Positions 6,966-15,265 of a stretch of 25,434 bases of DNA are shown here, piece after piece. Origin of the DNA: CAUJGP01 sp964612425 (GTDB lineage Bacteria; Bdellovibrionota; Bdellovibrionia; Bdellovibrionales; Bdellovibrionaceae); contig CAZTDX010000054.1 in NCBI GenBank assembly GCA_964612425.1, forward strand, positions 1-25,434. The letters run 5' to 3'. Positions within the stretch are counted from its first letter, which is position 1; each line of letters begins with the position of its first letter. Under the pieces are notes generated by a model. That model ran no database searches. It was given only the letters and a program-made list of their open reading frames with translations, and was not told where the DNA came from. Made by a program: the position numbers and the translations under genes.

Positions 6966-8935
6966 GGACCACCATACTTTTTTAATTTGAGCCTTGCTTT
7001 TGCATAATACTCTCCATTGGGAATATCTTGTGCGATAATTTTTTGCCAACGATCTTTAGCTGTATCAATGTTACCAATGTTTTCTTCTAAAATAGCTTCT
7101 TGATACAAGGTTTGCATTTTTTTTCTTAAATCAAGAGTTATTCGTTCAATTTCTTCGGAGAGCGAGTTGTCTTCAGGTGATACCGCGAGGGCTTTTTCTA
7201 AAGCTATAATGGCTTCTTTGTGCTTACCTGAATCTACAAGTGTTTTGACAGAGGCAATAGCAGAATTGACATTAGTTTGAATTTGCATTTCAAGTTTTTT
7301 AATTTCCCTTTTTGCTTTTACAAGTAGTTTATCTGGGTCAGGCATTTGAAGCTTCAGGACGTCTTCAAAGGCTTTAATTCCTTTGAGAGGATTTTTCTGC
7401 CCTAACTCTTGGGCTGCTTTAAACTGTTTGCGTAACTCGTTGATTTGCGCATTTTTAAAAGCAAGCTCTGCTTCTTTTGCTTTTTTCTCTTCTTCAAACC
7501 TTTGAGCTTCAGCTCGAACTTTCAAAATAAGCTCGTGCTCAGGATTTAGTTGAATTGCAGGAGCTAAGCAATCATCAAGCTCTTGAGTTCCATCCTCAGG
7601 TTTATTTTGCTGACGACAATAAGCCACTATATTTTGAATTCGTTCTTCTGCTTCAGCGGCTTCTCGCTTAAGTCGTTCTTGATGTTCTCGCTCTTTTGTT
7701 GACTGTATTCCGACTTCAATAAAGCGGGCTAACTCCGTAGAGTCAAGATACGAGGGAATTTTGGCATGAATTTTACTTAGTTCTTCTTTAGCTAATTGAT
7801 AATTCCCTTTAGTGTAAAGATCTTTTGCGAGTTCATATTGTACCTTCACTTGTTTTTGCTCTTCAGGGGTGAGCTTAGAAAGGGGGTTCGCCGGCCTGTT
7901 TTCAACATCTACAGGGTTACTCCCATCATGATTATTTGATGTACTAATGATTAATGCGAGCATTAGAATAGCTCCTAATGCTAAACGAATTTTATTTTCT
8001 TTGGTGAGAGAAATTTTTAAGCCCCAAAAATTAAGGGCTTTGACCTGAGTTTGTGGGGGTGAATTCATGGCTGTAGATAGATCAGCGATGGCTGGATTAC
8101 TGCTGTTCATTAATGGATCTAAAGCAAGGGAACTCAAATTATGAGCTACAATTTTGTTAGGATCAACAAGTGTCAAATGTTGAACTTTTTCTAATTTATT
8201 TTGATAATCTGGATCGCGAACTTCAAAGTTAAAGTGATGATTTAAAATTGAAATTTTATCACCACTTTTTAATAAAATTGGCTCACCTGTGGTGATTTTA
8301 GTTTTATTTAAATAGGTTTTATTAACACCTTGATTATCAATTACAAAATATTGACTCGCATCATAGATAATTTTAAATTGTTTACGGCTTACTTTGGAGT
8401 CCTCAATGACAATATCGCATCCCGAATCTCGCCCTATTTGGTAAGAATTTTTTGTTAAGAGGTGAATTTTTTCTTCTTTCGTTTCGGAATTTCTATAGCT
8501 TAAAACAATTTGTTGTGCTCTGGATAAAGCCATCGTTACTGTGTGATCGGAGTGATGCGAACTAGAAGGGCTTAGTGCTAATCCGCTTTGCTTAGAGTCT
8601 CCAGACGCTAGCGGTAATTCTTCTTGAGAAGACATGGTGTATTGATTGCCGACGGCGAATTCATAGGGAGGTAGACTAAATGAAGTTCCCTCTTGGAGAG
8701 TTAACTGCCTTAGTGACTGACTACCAATCTGAACATTGCCAAAGGGTGAGACCACTTCAGCATTCCATAAGCCCTCTTTGAGTTGGATCTTGAGATGCTG
8801 TCTCGAAATTCCATTCGCCGCCTTAAGAGAAATCTGGCAGTTTTCACTGCGGCCAACCCAATATGTAGTAGCCGGATCTGATAATTCTAAAGTTTGTATA
8901 ACTTGGCCGTGAAGACGGACTTCAATTTTAAGCAT
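6962..8935 (-). CDS. Membrane protein with two FHA domains and a TPR/coiled-coil C-terminal region
   Basis: A 657-residue protein. FHA1 (about 1-97) has GR (28-29) and SRQH (44-47). FHA2 (about 142-240) has IGR (167-169) and SRKQ (183-186), so the usual histidine of SxxH is glutamine in the second domain. One transmembrane helix (about 316-331, RLALGAILMLALIIS) places both FHA domains in the cytoplasm and the 330-residue C-terminal part in the periplasm. That part is charged and helical: TPR-like units (KDLYTKGNYQLAKEELSKI, HKEAIIALEKALAVSPEDN, NIDTAKDRWQKII) around a long Glu/Lys/Ala coiled segment (about 410-510). FHA domains bind phosphothreonine peptides, so this looks like a signal-dependent scaffold. 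It starts two bases after the stop of the previous FHA gene. The TPR assignment is by pattern. Confidence 0.82.
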   Translation of the reverse strand: MLKIEVRLHGQVIQTLELSDPATTYWVGRSENCQISLKAANGISRQHLKIQLKEGLWNAEVVSPFGNVQIGSQSLRQLTLQEGTSFSLPPYEFAVGNQYTMSSQEELPLASGDSKQSGLALSPSSSHHSDHTVTMALSRAQQIVLSYRNSETKEEKIHLLTKNSYQIGRDSGCDIVIEDSKVSRKQFKIIYDASQYFVIDNQGVNKTYLNKTKITTGEPILLKSGDKISILNHHFNFEVRDPDYQNKLEKVQHLTLVDPNKIVAHNLSSLALDPLMNSSNPAIADLSTAMNSPPQTQVKALNFWGLKISLTKENKIRLALGAILMLALIISTSNNHDGSNPVDVENRPANPLSKLTPEEQKQVKVQYELAKDLYTKGNYQLAKEELSKIHAKIPSYLDSTELARFIEVGIQSTKEREHQERLKREAAEAEERIQNIVAYCRQQNKPEDGTQELDDCLAPAIQLNPEHELILKVRAEAQRFEEEKKAKEAELAFKNAQINELRKQFKAAQELGQKNPLKGIKAFEDVLKLQMPDPDKLLVKAKREIKKLEMQIQTNVNSAIASVKTLVDSGKHKEAIIALEKALAVSPEDNSLSEEIERITLDLRKKMQTLYQEAILEENIGNIDTAKDRWQKIIAQDIPNGEYYAKARLKLKKYGGP

Positions 8936-8937
8936 AG

Positions 8938-10131
8938 TTAAAACCTACCTTTAGAAAGTGTATCACATTCATCAAAGATTTTCTTTGCATCGAGATATCG
9001 AGGTTCATTCGAGCCCTTTTGGGGCGACATCACCATAACATTTTGAGCTGAGGCTCTGCATAAACGAAAATTATTTTTATCACGATACCGTTTTGCCTGA
9101 TCTAAGTTAAACTGCATGAGTTCATCCTGCTTTTTTATGCTTTGATGTAAGTATTTGCGAGCGAGTACGTGATTGGGGTCGAAGGAAAGTGCTGCTTGAA
9201 AAGCCGTAATGGCACGGTTAAACTGACCGTTCCTATAATCGCGAAATCCTTTAATGTAGAAAGATTGTGCGGACTCATAAATACGATCCATACGTCCATC
9301 TTCCAATAAATGTTTTTCTTTAGAATGTTGTTGAGCATATTCAGCATTTTGCAATAACTCTGAACTGAGTTGCGAAGTATCTTTTAATAGGGTTGGTTTC
9401 TTGATCTTTTTTTCTCCGCCCGAACTCAAAACAATGATAAATAAAAGTAGTGCTATGCCACCAACAATATAAATTATCGAGTTTTCTTTATAAGAGTAGG
9501 ACCTATTTTGTGAAAAGCTTCTGGTGTTATTTTTTTTAGAGTCGTTTCTTTGGGAATTATAATTTGTTTGCGGATAACTCACAGTCGGATTCGAAACTAC
9601 AGGTTTATTGGACATGACATTTGGAGCTAATGGTGAATTTATGGATGTAGTTTTCAATAAGGGGTTTAAGGCTTGCTTTTCTGAGGCATTATATAAGTTG
9701 AGTTTAGGATCATTAAATAATGGAAGTTGACTCATTGAAGTGCGCTCTTCAGTTGCCGTTGTTTCGATTCTTGTCGGCATATCTGGGGAAACTTCTGTTT
9801 GATCAGTAAGCCATGAAAATTGCAGCTCAGTATCACCTATACGTATAGATTCATCTTTTTGTAGTAAGATTTCTTTTTCAAAATTGTTTTTATAAAATAT
9901 TGGGTTTCGAGCACTTAAATTGACTATTTTTAATTTAGATTGATTTAAGCTGATATTAATATGACTTCGACTTAATTTTGGATCATTAATTAATATTAAA
10001 TCGTTGTCTGGCCCCCTGCCAATATTAAAAGATTCCTTTGCTATGGTAAATTGCTCCCCCTGGTGAGGACCACTAAGAGCCTTCACCGTTACAGAAGTAG
10101 AAGAATGAGGAGGACGACTTGTACTAGACAC
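8938..10131 (-). CDS. FHA-domain membrane protein with periplasmic TPR region
   Basis: A 397-residue protein. The FHA domain (about 14-107) has IGRG (37-40) and SRSH (54-57). A low-complexity Asn/Ser-rich linker (about 110-217) leads to one transmembrane helix (about 219-236, IIYIVGGIALLLFIIVLSS). A C-terminal TPR-like region follows (about 284-390: SFYIKGFRDYRNGQFNRAIT, FQAALSFDPNHVLARKYL, then a second helical pair). The architecture repeats that of the next gene, suggesting duplication and a shared complex. The start codon is GTG at 10131, directly abutting the TAA of the upstream gene, with GGAGG 11 bases upstream. A TPR region facing the periplasm would suit assembly of an envelope machine; with tadC in the same operon the Tad pilus is the natural candidate. 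Role inferred. Confidence 0.82.
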   Translation of the reverse strand: MSSTSRPPHSSTSVTVKALSGPHQGEQFTIAKESFNIGRGPDNDLILINDPKLSRSHINISLNQSKLKIVNLSARNPIFYKNNFEKEILLQKDESIRIGDTELQFSWLTDQTEVSPDMPTRIETTATEERTSMSQLPLFNDPKLNLYNASEKQALNPLLKTTSINSPLAPNVMSNKPVVSNPTVSYPQTNYNSQRNDSKKNNTRSFSQNRSYSYKENSIIYIVGGIALLLFIIVLSSGGEKKIKKPTLLKDTSQLSSELLQNAEYAQQHSKEKHLLEDGRMDRIYESAQSFYIKGFRDYRNGQFNRAITAFQAALSFDPNHVLARKYLHQSIKKQDELMQFNLDQAKRYRDKNNFRLCRASAQNVMVMSPQKGSNEPRYLDAKKIFDECDTLSKGRF

Positions 10132-11775
10132 TTATCTTGATTCCTCCAAAGGAATAATAGTAATTAAATAAAATTTAATTTTCCCTTTTTCTGTAATTGC
10201 TTGGCAGTTAATTTCTGTGTTTGATCCACTAAACTCTAATTCATTTCGACTAGGATTTGCTGGATTTTGATTCGCATGCTCCATAAGGTCATATAAACTT
10301 TTTTGAAGTGCTTGATCTGGTATTAAAGTAATGGGTTGATTTCTTAATTGGCTTTCCACTAACCCGAGTAATTGCTCTGCTGCAGAATTCATAGCGATAA
10401 TATGATGTTCGGCAGAAATTGAAAGACAAGCATAGCCAACCATTTTAGTGATATTGGTAACTTCATATTCTTTACTACTACTATTAAAATCACCTGGTGC
10501 ATGCTCCTGTTCAGTGACTCTGGTAAGTAAGGTGTTAATATTAGAAATTAAATTTTGAAAAATTGGAAATTCAACTTTGACGTTGATAACACTATCTGAT
10601 TTTTTCTTTAAAAGTAGATCGAGCTGTTTATTGGCCTCAGTAACCGGAAACTCTACAAAACGATAAAATAAATAATACAATACAAATCCAAGAGCTAATG
10701 CAATTAAGAGTGTTTGAAAAAAGAGACTCAGAGTGCGACCATCATCAACGGCTAAAGCGCCCATATCATAAATCACAATGGCAAACGCTTTAATGGTATA
10801 AGTAGAAGTATCAGGGTTGAAAGCAGAGAGTGGTACGGCAACAGCAACATGTGAGGAGTCAATTTGTTTGATCAGCTCCTTTTGCTCTCGTCGTGCCATT
10901 TCGATAAAGGGAATACTTGGAATCGATCCCGCTTTAGTTGCTGGAGCGATAACTGAGCCATCACTTTGTCGGATGATGTAGGCTTGGCTAACACCTTCTT
11001 CGAGATCTGCAGTTTGAGTAGAAAGAGCCGTCTCCATATCTTTCAAGAGTGCTTGTTGGTTCAAATTGGCAAGGTTTCGAGCGATAGTAAGGGCTCTTCT
11101 ACGACTTTCCAATTGAATACTGTCGGACGTGATGGCGATCATCGGAATAGTGGAGAGCGCTGTGACCAAGAATGCAAAGGCCACCATAAATAAGCCGATG
11201 ACAACCTTGAACTCCATGATTTGCCCAAGATGATAAACACCAGGCATGAGGACTTCTTCAAAATACCTTATAAAGAAATTTGATTGAGTCCCATTGGCTG
11301 ATGATTCCATGCCGACTCCTGGAGTTTGAGCGAGAGGATACGTGACTTGCCCTAATCCTGCTGGGACTGCGTGGGGAGAATAAGGTTGTGGTGTTGTGGC
11401 AAAGTGCGAGTTTTGCAAATGCATTAAGTGTGGTGGAAGCCCTTGTTGTGATGGCACTAGACTTAAATTTTTTTGTTGATTTGATGTAGGAATCTGAATG
11501 ACATCACATAAGGTTTGATTAAATGAGATTTTGTCTCCGCGTTTTAAAGTTGTTTTATTGATCATCACTCCATTTACAAAGGTTCCGTTCCTTGATTGAT
11601 TGTCCACCAAGGTCAGTTTTTGATTTTCATACATTATGAGTGCATGTTCTTTTGAGATATTGGATTCGTCAAAGCGTATAGTGCAATTAAGTCCACGACC
11701 GACTAAATTGGTCCCTTCTTTAAGGGGAAAAATTTGACCTGCATGATTGCCGGAGAGCATTCTAATGGCCCACAT
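10132..11775 (-). CDS. Transmembrane sensor-like protein: FHA, periplasmic domain, PAS
   Basis: A 547-residue protein. The N-terminal FHA domain (1-95) has canonical residues: GRG (26-28), SKEH (41-44) and SRNGT (61-65). A Pro/Gln-rich linker (about 100-165) and a first membrane helix (about 190-215) follow. Next is a periplasmic segment of about 130 residues (218-347) containing AYIIRQSDGSVIAP, which resembles a small Cache-type sensor fold. A second helix (350-372) and a HAMP-like stretch lead to a C-terminal PAS-like domain (about 440-545; IIAMNSAAEQLLGL...). There is no kinase, GGDEF or methyl-accepting module, so output probably goes through FHA/PAS contacts. The ATG at 11775 overlaps the DUF192 gene by 14 bases and has GGAG nine bases upstream. 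FHA assignment is firm; Cache and PAS are by pattern. Confidence 0.8.
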   Translation of the reverse strand: MWAIRMLSGNHAGQIFPLKEGTNLVGRGLNCTIRFDESNISKEHALIMYENQKLTLVDNQSRNGTFVNGVMINKTTLKRGDKISFNQTLCDVIQIPTSNQQKNLSLVPSQQGLPPHLMHLQNSHFATTPQPYSPHAVPAGLGQVTYPLAQTPGVGMESSANGTQSNFFIRYFEEVLMPGVYHLGQIMEFKVVIGLFMVAFAFLVTALSTIPMIAITSDSIQLESRRRALTIARNLANLNQQALLKDMETALSTQTADLEEGVSQAYIIRQSDGSVIAPATKAGSIPSIPFIEMARREQKELIKQIDSSHVAVAVPLSAFNPDTSTYTIKAFAIVIYDMGALAVDDGRTLSLFFQTLLIALALGFVLYYLFYRFVEFPVTEANKQLDLLLKKKSDSVINVKVEFPIFQNLISNINTLLTRVTEQEHAPGDFNSSSKEYEVTNITKMVGYACLSISAEHHIIAMNSAAEQLLGLVESQLRNQPITLIPDQALQKSLYDLMEHANQNPANPSRNELEFSGSNTEINCQAITEKGKIKFYLITIIPLEESR

Positions 11776-12109
11776 ACAATTGATCTCCTATTTGAATATT
11801 CAGCTTCTGAGCCATGCCTGCATTCATTTCTAGAACCGATTTTGCTTTGATAATGGGGAGCACGACTCTCCATGGAGAAATGTGTGATCGGATGGCACAG
11901 ACAGAGAGGTTTTTATCTAAAAAAACACAATCAATGGGAAATTTCATAAAAAAAGTATGAATACTATTGCAGGCATGAATCCATAAAATTTCTTTATCAT
12001 TAAGTTTTGTTTTCCCAAGCAGGCCCTTTGTTCTTGCCACCAACGAATCTGCAATAACAAGTTCTGTGGTTATTTTTAGATTTTGAGTTCGATTAAAAAG
12101 CGCTTCCAT
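11762..12109 (-). CDS. DUF192 family protein
   Basis: A 115-residue protein covering the whole DUF192 domain. It shows the family's ARTKGLLGKTKL start, the HACNSIHTFFMKFPIDCVFLD centre, SPWRVVLP, and the closing VLEMNAGMAQKLNIQIGDQL. The biochemical role of DUF192 is not established. No signal peptide is visible, unlike many family members. The ATG shares one base with the tadC stop (TAATG), and the 3' end overlaps the FHA gene by 14 bases, so it is coupled on both sides. Its position inside a Tad/FHA operon suggests a part in the same machine, but that is inference. Confidence 0.88.
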   Translation of the reverse strand: MEALFNRTQNLKITTELVIADSLVARTKGLLGKTKLNDKEILWIHACNSIHTFFMKFPIDCVFLDKNLSVCAIRSHISPWRVVLPIIKAKSVLEMNAGMAQKLNIQIGDQLYVGH

Positions 12110-13014
12110 TAATTTCCACCGCCTTGACTGAATTGCAGCGCCACGGGCCCAAAAACCATAATAAAAACTGCGGGCAAAATAAATAAAACAATCGGAATCA
12201 AGATCAATTGCGATGCTCGCGCTCCAGCTTTTTCTGCTCTCACAAAGCGTTCGAGTCGCATTTGTACTGATTGGTCTTTTAGAACTTGAGCAATGCTAGC
12301 TCCAGTGGCATCGGCATCTGCTAATACAGCGACGAAACTGGTGATCTCTCCCATGTTGAGTCTTTGTGCCAGCCTTCTCATGGAATCAATTCGTGAGGAG
12401 CCAAGTTTTATATCCTGTAGAACGATGGCAAGCTCTTCGGCTAACACGCTATTTTCAGCTTTATCCACAATTCGTTGAATAGCGCCGATAAAGTCCAGAC
12501 CTGCTTCAGTGGACAGCGCCATGAGATCAATAAAAAAAGGTAAATCGATTCTCACAGATGTTGCGCGATTATTTCGTACGCCCTTGGTATGAATATCAGG
12601 AAGATTATACCCCAGCGGAATGAGTCCTGCAAAAAACCAAAGGGGCATTTCCATTTCTAAAGCAAAATTCATGATAAGCAATAATGCTGGAAACATGACG
12701 CCGTAGAGAAGACGTAGTCCAATAAATTCATCAATTGAAAGTTCTCGCGACATTCCTGCAGTCAGTAAAAGCTGCTCAATTTTTTTTCTGTAATTTACGT
12801 CTTTGATTTTCAATGCATATTTCAAAGTAAATTGATGCACGAGCGGTAATGATGAAGCAATAACTTTACTTTTTGGTTTTGGTCGTTCGTCTCCGCTAGC
12901 CCAAGCGAGAAGGTCTTTATCATTATTGGTCCCAAGTATGACTGAAAAAAATAAATAAACAGAAATACCTGTTAGCAATAAAGAACCAAAAAGAAGTAAA
13001 TCAGCGCTTCCCAT
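12109..13014 (-). CDS. tadC: TadC-like type II/IV secretion membrane platform protein (T2SSF domain)
   Basis: A 301-residue inner-membrane protein of the TadC/GspF family, the platform of tight-adherence (Tad/Flp) pili and related secretion systems. An N-terminal helix (about 5-27), two central helices (about 103-145), then a cytoplasmic T2SSF region with the family-typical LPFFIDLMALSTEAGLDFIGAIQRI and SVQMRLERFVRAEKAGARASQ, and a final membrane helix (about 268-290). TadC normally follows TadA (ATPase) and TadB, but none of these, nor pilin, secretin or TadZ, is in the window. Here it is the first gene of its operon, with AAGGA six bases before the ATG and only 29 bases to the divergent maf. 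The partner genes must be elsewhere on the chromosome. Confidence 0.9.
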   Translation of the reverse strand: MGSADLLLFGSLLLTGISVYLFFSVILGTNNDKDLLAWASGDERPKPKSKVIASSLPLVHQFTLKYALKIKDVNYRKKIEQLLLTAGMSRELSIDEFIGLRLLYGVMFPALLLIMNFALEMEMPLWFFAGLIPLGYNLPDIHTKGVRNNRATSVRIDLPFFIDLMALSTEAGLDFIGAIQRIVDKAENSVLAEELAIVLQDIKLGSSRIDSMRRLAQRLNMGEITSFVAVLADADATGASIAQVLKDQSVQMRLERFVRAEKAGARASQLILIPIVLFILPAVFIMVFGPVALQFSQGGGN

Positions 13015-13043
13015 TTTTTATCCTTTATGTTTTAAAAGAGAAT

Positions 13044-13637
13044 ATGTTTTATAAATTAATTCTCGCCTCTCAATCGCCGCGTCGAAAAAGCTTGCTTGAA
13101 AAAGCGGGTTTTAAATTTACAATTCTCCCTGCTAACATATCGGAAACTCCCAATAAAAACCTAAATTTAGACGATCAAATTTTACAGATTGCCTTGGAAA
13201 AGGCTGAGGCCTGTCTTTCTCAAAATAACTACCTGAAATCACAAAATTATTTAGTGTTATCAGCGGACACTATGGTTATCGTGGATGGTGTCCCCTATGG
13301 TAAGCCGAGCGATCGCGAAGAAGCGGCTCGCTTTTTACGACTTTTGTCTGGGAGAGGGCACTTAGTAAAGACTGGGATATGCTTGTTGAATTGTAGAACT
13401 TTTGAACAGTCAAAAGAAATTACAACAACAGAAGTTTATTTTCGAAATTTAGTGGAAGCTGAAATTCAAGAGTATATATCCTCTGGAGAGCCAATGGATA
13501 AAGCAGGCGCCTATGGAATTCAAGGTTTAGGCGGAACGTTTATTGAAAAATTTGTTGGACCCTTTGATAATGTTGTTGGCCTTTCTATGGAAAGCTTGAA
13601 TAAATTATTAGATTCAAAGGATTGGAAAATTGAATAA
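13044..13637 (+). CDS. maf: Maf-like nucleoside triphosphate pyrophosphatase
   Basis: A 197-residue Maf/HAM1-superfamily protein. These hydrolyse non-canonical or selected nucleoside triphosphates to monophosphates and are linked to septum control. Signatures: LASQSPRRKSLL (7-18), catalytic-region SADTMV (73-78, Asp75), GKPSDREEAARFL, SGRGHLVKTG, and EPMDKAGAYGIQGLGG, where the last block with Gln points to the YhdE-like (dTTP/UTP) subgroup. ATG 13044 has AAGAG upstream. It overlaps yggS by eight bases, forming an operon maf-yggS-proC. The divergent tadC starts only 29 bases away, so both promoters must overlap each other or lie within the opposite gene. Confidence 0.94.
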   Translation: MFYKLILASQSPRRKSLLEKAGFKFTILPANISETPNKNLNLDDQILQIALEKAEACLSQNNYLKSQNYLVLSADTMVIVDGVPYGKPSDREEAARFLRLLSGRGHLVKTGICLLNCRTFEQSKEITTTEVYFRNLVEAEIQEYISSGEPMDKAGAYGIQGLGGTFIEKFVGPFDNVVGLSMESLNKLLDSKDWKIE

Positions 13638-14325
13638 AAATGATTTAGTCATAGCTTTAAATAAAGTTCGCACGCAAATCCAAACAACCGCGCAAAAATC
13701 GAACTCTAAAGTTATTCTCCTTGCTGTTTCTAAGCATCAAAGCTCCGAAAAGTTGAGATGGGCTTTTGAAGCTGGACAGATCGATTTTGGAGAAAATTAT
13801 GTTCAAGAGGTGCAGAAGAAAAGGGCGGAGTTAGGTGATCTTCCCTTGCGCTGGCATTTTATTGGTTCACTTCAAAAGAATAAAGTCAAAGATGTGGTTG
13901 GAAAGTTCGAGCTCATCCATTCTGTTGATAGCTTGGAGTTGGCTCAAAAAATTTCACAAAAAGCGGTTGAAAAAAACGTTAAACAAAAAATATTGTTAGA
14001 AGTCAATTTAGGGCAAGAAACCACAAAGAGTGGATTTTCTAAAATTATTTTACTAGATAAGTTTATGGAGCTGACAAGTTTGTCAAACGTGATACTATCA
14101 GGGCTCATGATTTTACCACCACCGCTTAATCACTTAGAGGAAGTCCGGCCATACTTTCAAGAGTTACGGGAGTTATTCGTTCATTTAAAAGAAATGCTAC
14201 CAGAATCTCAAAAGCAGGATTGGAGTTTTTTATCCATGGGCACATCACACGATTTTACTATTGCAATTGAAGAGGGATCTAATTTAGTTCGCGTTGGAAC
14301 TGCTATTTTTGGAGAGAGAAAATAA
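13630..14325 (+). CDS. YggS/PLPBP family pyridoxal phosphate homeostasis protein
   Basis: A 231-residue single-domain PLP-binding TIM-barrel protein (YggS/YlmE/PROSC family), which buffers PLP and affects amino acid pools. The PLP lysine is Lys35 in LLAVSKHQS. Other hallmarks are FGENYVQE, WHFIGSLQKNKVK, IHSVDS, LEVNLGQETTKSGF, GLMILPP and LSMGTSHDFTIAIEEGSNLVRVGTAIFG. Family members usually have GMSxD; here it is GTSHD. The start is a TTG at 13630 with AAGGA eight bases upstream, within the end of maf; no in-frame ATG is available before the conserved region. It is followed three bases later by proC, a common pairing. Confidence 0.95.
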   Translation: MNKNDLVIALNKVRTQIQTTAQKSNSKVILLAVSKHQSSEKLRWAFEAGQIDFGENYVQEVQKKRAELGDLPLRWHFIGSLQKNKVKDVVGKFELIHSVDSLELAQKISQKAVEKNVKQKILLEVNLGQETTKSGFSKIILLDKFMELTSLSNVILSGLMILPPPLNHLEEVRPYFQELRELFVHLKEMLPESQKQDWSFLSMGTSHDFTIAIEEGSNLVRVGTAIFGERK

Positions 14326-14328
14326 ATT

Positions 14329-15168
14329 ATGTCAATAATACAACATTTAAAGATAGGCTTTATTGGAGCCGGTAACATGACCACAATTATTACAAGTCGA
14401 TTGTTTGAAGACCAGAAAGTAAAACCCGAAAACGTGTGGATCAGTAATCGCACGCCAGGTAAACTTTTAAAACTTAAGGAACATTGGAATATTAATATTG
14501 CGAATACCAACGAAGAAGTGATCGAAAAATGTCAGATTGTGTTTCTGGCAATGAAACCTCAGGACTTTTATTCAGCTATTGAAACAGTTGCCTCTCATTT
14601 TACACCGGAACAAGTGGTTGTTAGTCTTCTTGCTGGTGTTACGATGGAGTCGTTAGAAAATGTTTTACCTCAATCACGATTAGTGCGAGTAATGCCCAAC
14701 ACTCCATCGGCGTTAGGCAAGGGTGTTGTTGGTTATTCTCTCAATGATGAGAAAGATAACGGCGTGCAAACAATAATAGAAGAATTACTATCGCCTCTTG
14801 GCTACGTCGTTCCGCTAGAAGAGGGTGATATGTTTGATGCTCTTTTAGTGTCGTGTTCGTCCGGTACAGGGTTTATTTTAGAGTTGATGTCGTACTGGCA
14901 AGAGTGGATCGAAGAGCGGGGATTTTCTCCCGAAGTGGCTCGCCGTATGACGGTGGAAACTTTTTTGGGAACATCACTTTTAGCAAGCAAAGAGACTAAT
15001 ATCTCTTTTGAAGAACTACAACAGCGAGTTGCTTCAAAAAAAGGGGTAACAGCAGCAGGTCTCGATGCTATGCGCGAGCTTGAAGTAGAGAGAGGTTTGC
15101 GGCTCAGTTTTGAAAAATCATGGATGAGAAATCAAGAGTTATCTAGAAGTACGAGTTCTCAAAAATAA
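14329..15168 (+). CDS. proC: Pyrroline-5-carboxylate reductase
   Basis: A 279-residue ProC, which reduces pyrroline-5-carboxylate to proline with NAD(P)H in the cytoplasm. The Rossmann motif GFIGAGNMTTII lies at residues 9-20. NRTPGKL, FLAMKPQDF, SLLAGVTMESLE, RVMPNTPSALGKGVVGYS and the helical C-terminal dimerisation domain with SCSSGTGFILELMSYW and VASKKGVTAAGLDAM (in place of the usual SPGGTT block) follow. It is the third gene of the maf-yggS-proC cluster, with an AGAG-rich ribosome site in the end of yggS. No clear terminator follows. Confidence 0.95.
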   Translation: MSIIQHLKIGFIGAGNMTTIITSRLFEDQKVKPENVWISNRTPGKLLKLKEHWNINIANTNEEVIEKCQIVFLAMKPQDFYSAIETVASHFTPEQVVVSLLAGVTMESLENVLPQSRLVRVMPNTPSALGKGVVGYSLNDEKDNGVQTIIEELLSPLGYVVPLEEGDMFDALLVSCSSGTGFILELMSYWQEWIEERGFSPEVARRMTVETFLGTSLLASKETNISFEELQQRVASKKGVTAAGLDAMRELEVERGLRLSFEKSWMRNQELSRSTSSQK

Positions 15169-15265
15169 ATTAAGTGGTTCTCATAGCTGCGCTCCGAACT
15201 CATTTTCCTATCCGGAGTTTTAGGGGGCCTCTGAACTCAAAAACGACCCCAGATTTCGACACAAA

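Noticed and set aside
6966..7049. Longer N terminus for the PP2C-like gene
   Set aside because: Would overlap the upstream FHA gene by 88 bases; the ATGA-coupled start at 6965 is better.
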